Source: CBDFHV01 sp965247705 | GTDB taxonomy: Bacteria > Pseudomonadota > Alphaproteobacteria > Rhodospirillales > CAMCUA01 | NCBI GenBank assembly: GCA_965247705.1 | Contig: CBDFHV010000083.1 | Span: 124,001-188,000 of the forward strand | DNA: 64,000 nt | Direction of reading: 5' to 3' | In this document: positions 62,571 to 64,000 of the stretch, one piece after another | Numbering within the stretch: the stretch's first letter is position 1 | Layout of the letters: every line of letters starts with the position of its first letter | Program-made: the position numbers and the translations under genes | Notes under the pieces: model-generated | What the model was told of the DNA's origin: nothing | Database searches by the model: none | Seen by the model: the letters and a program-made list of their open reading frames with translations, nothing else

Positions 62571-63871
62571 CCGACAGCTTCACGCCCTCGGACGCCCAGG
62601 CCAAGGCGATCGCCGATATCGCGGACTGGTTCAACCATCGTACCCGCGACCTGCAGGTGTTCCGCGTCTACGGCTATGCCGGATCCGGAAAAACGACCAT
62701 CACCCGCCACGCCATCGCCGAGCTCGGCCTCGAGGAAGGCTCGAACGGCGTGCTCTATTCGGCCTACACGGGCAAGGCGGCGCTGGTGATGACCCGCAAG
62801 GGCACGCCCGCCTCGACCATCCACAGCCTGATCTACCGCGTCTCGGAGGCGACCGAGGCCGAGATCGAGAAGGTCAAGAAGGATATCGCCGGGATCAAGG
62901 CCAGGCTCGCCGGCCTCGATTCGACGAAGCGGCTGCTGGAGGAATCCCGGTTGCGCTCGCTCGAGCTGCGGCTCGACGACGCCCACAAGCCCCGCTTCGT
63001 CCTCAACGACCAGTCCGCCGTCCGCGACGCCAAGCTCATCGTCCTCGACGAGGTCTCCATGGTCGGTGACGAGATGGCACGCGATCTGCTGGCCTTCGGC
63101 AAGCCGATCCTGGTGCTGGGCGATCCCGGCCAACTGCCGCCGATCAAGGGCCAGGGCGCCTTCACCGAGGCCGAGCCCGACGTGATGCTGACCGAGATCC
63201 ACCGCCAGGCCGGCGACAGCGCCGTCATCCGCTTGGCCACCATGGCCCGTGAGGGCCGGCCCATCCCCTACGGCCGGCACGACGCCTTCGTCTGGAAGAT
63301 GCGGCGGAGCGATGTGGGCCCGGAACAGATGCTGCGCGGCGGCCAGGTGATCTGCGGCAGGAACGCGACGCGCCTGCAGCTCAACAACGCCATGAAGCGC
63401 GCCGCCGGCTACGAGAGCGTCTATCCCACGGGCGAGGTTCGCAGCGGGACGCCAGAGAAGATCATCTGTCTCAGGAACCGCAACGACCTCGGCATCGTCA
63501 ACGGCATGTTCCTCACCCTCGGCGAGGTGCGCGACGAGAACGAGACCTCGTTCTCCGCCACCATCCGCACCGAGGACGGGGACCTCGTCGGCGGCAGCGC
63601 CGACAAGCCCCAACGGCACTTTATCTACAAGGGGCATTTCGACGACCACGTCGAGGCCGATCCCGACCGCGGCCGCCGCGACCACTGGACCCGGCGTGGA
63701 CTGATCGAGGCGGTCTGGGGCTGGGCCATCGCGGCGCACAAATCTCAAGGCGATTCTTGGCCCAACGTCATCGTGTTCGACGACGGTCTCGGGCGCACGG
63801 CCGAGGACCGGGCCCGCTGGCTCTACACCGCGATCACGCGCGCCGAGCGGGGGCTCGTGATCCTTGATTGA
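62567..63871 (+). CDS. Dda/RecD-like SF1B DNA helicase
   Basis: 434 residues. Walker A VYGYAGSGKTTITRHAIAEL, motif Ia YSAYTGKAALVM, Walker B LIVLDEVSMVGDEMARDLLA, motif III VLGDPGQLPPIKGQGAF, and C-terminal motifs AIAAHKSQGDSWPNVIVFDD and WLYTAITRAERGLVIL. Smaller than RecD2 at 42.5 kb and from a different branch. The ATG overlaps the nuclease stop (ATGA). It probably acts in phage-type replication or recombination. Confidence 0.92.
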   Translation: MTDSFTPSDAQAKAIADIADWFNHRTRDLQVFRVYGYAGSGKTTITRHAIAELGLEEGSNGVLYSAYTGKAALVMTRKGTPASTIHSLIYRVSEATEAEIEKVKKDIAGIKARLAGLDSTKRLLEESRLRSLELRLDDAHKPRFVLNDQSAVRDAKLIVLDEVSMVGDEMARDLLAFGKPILVLGDPGQLPPIKGQGAFTEAEPDVMLTEIHRQAGDSAVIRLATMAREGRPIPYGRHDAFVWKMRRSDVGPEQMLRGGQVICGRNATRLQLNNAMKRAAGYESVYPTGEVRSGTPEKIICLRNRNDLGIVNGMFLTLGEVRDENETSFSATIRTEDGDLVGGSADKPQRHFIYKGHFDDHVEADPDRGRRDHWTRRGLIEAVWGWAIAAHKSQGDSWPNVIVFDDGLGRTAEDRARWLYTAITRAERGLVILD

Positions 63872-64000
63872 TTTGAACGACACCCGCCCGTTCGGCCTCG
63901 AACCCGTCCGCCACGATCTCGACGAGATCGTCGGCCGACTCCGTGACACCGCCGAGCATTGGGTGCCGCGGCACTTCCCGAACGGCAGGCGCAACGGCGA
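63864..64000 (+). CDS. N-terminus of a further gene, runs off the window
   Basis: A TTG at 63864 (or 63873) overlaps the helicase end and gives LNDTRPFGLEPVRHDLDEIV and LRDTAEHWVPRHFPNGRR to the edge. Phage primase/Toprim proteins often start in this way and often follow such helicases, so a primase is possible but cannot be proved from 45 residues. Confidence 0.5.
   Translation, partial: MIDLNDTRPFGLEPVRHDLDEIVGRLRDTAEHWVPRHFPNGRRNG

Overview
The window looks like a GC-rich alphaproteobacterial chromosome, probably Rhodospirillales-like. The evidence is a class I lysyl-tRNA synthetase, a divergent rsmE/ubiA pair, a glcDEF glycolate oxidase operon, an RHH_4-type ribbon-helix-helix protein and a 41-residue L36. 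No taxonomic search was possible. Positions 1 to about 27 kb are mostly ordinary chromosome. It holds tRNA synthesis, ubiquinone, lysine export, glycolate/D-2-hydroxyacid oxidation, two class III cyclases, a c-di-GMP phosphodiesterase and an AsmA-like envelope protein. It carries a 99-bp MITE in two identical copies. One copy was later split by an IS1595-family element.

From about 27 to 46 kb is an accessory zone built by successive insertions. An IS630-type element interrupts a ferredoxin-cyclase gene and is itself cut off by an IS21 element. Then come an XRE-ImmA/IrrE regulator pair and a four-gene cassette (small ORF, DUF2924, large serine recombinase, small DNA-binding-like protein). The last cassette gene is split by an IS110 element that contains an IS1380 element. 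A segment from about 37.3 to 45.8 kb lies between tRNA-fMet-like sequences. It contains an integrase remnant, a quinol nitric oxide reductase, NnrS, a hypothetical protein, RecD2 and two decayed tandem gene copies, and so reads as a nitric-oxide-detoxification island.

From 45.8 to 64 kb a second accessory zone begins with a giant secreted protein of about 19 fibronectin III domains plus a C-terminal beta-barrel (autotransporter-like, frameshifted at the junction). Next is a compact operon of an SMC/RecF-like ATPase, a HEAT-repeat histidine kinase and a response regulator with a novel-looking C-terminal domain. Last is a phage/ICE-type DNA-recombination module: AlpA-like HTH, Sak4-like ATPase, DUF669-like SSB, zinc protein with an SSB-like tail, Cas4-like nuclease, Dda/RecD-like helicase and the start of another gene.

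Two regulatory patterns tie these parts together. A direct repeat TGTTCTC-N4-TGTTCTC occurs both at the XRE-ImmA promoter (31.6 kb) and at the promoter of the ATPase-kinase-regulator operon (54.85 kb). That suggests an ImmA-relieved repressor controls both. An array of ACCCGTC repeats phased at 11 bp lies just after the response-regulator gene. I regard the ATPase/HEAT-kinase/response-regulator operon, with its shared operator, as the best candidate for an undescribed (possibly defence) system.

Many genes carry single-base disruptions: an amber codon in GAF-HD-GYP; 1-nt frameshifts in the PhyH-like, lysozyme, HTH, autotransporter, DUF669-like and zinc-protein genes; and a compensated pair in recD2. 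Real pseudogenisation cannot be separated here from assembly error. No complete tRNA, no rRNA and no CRISPR array was seen.
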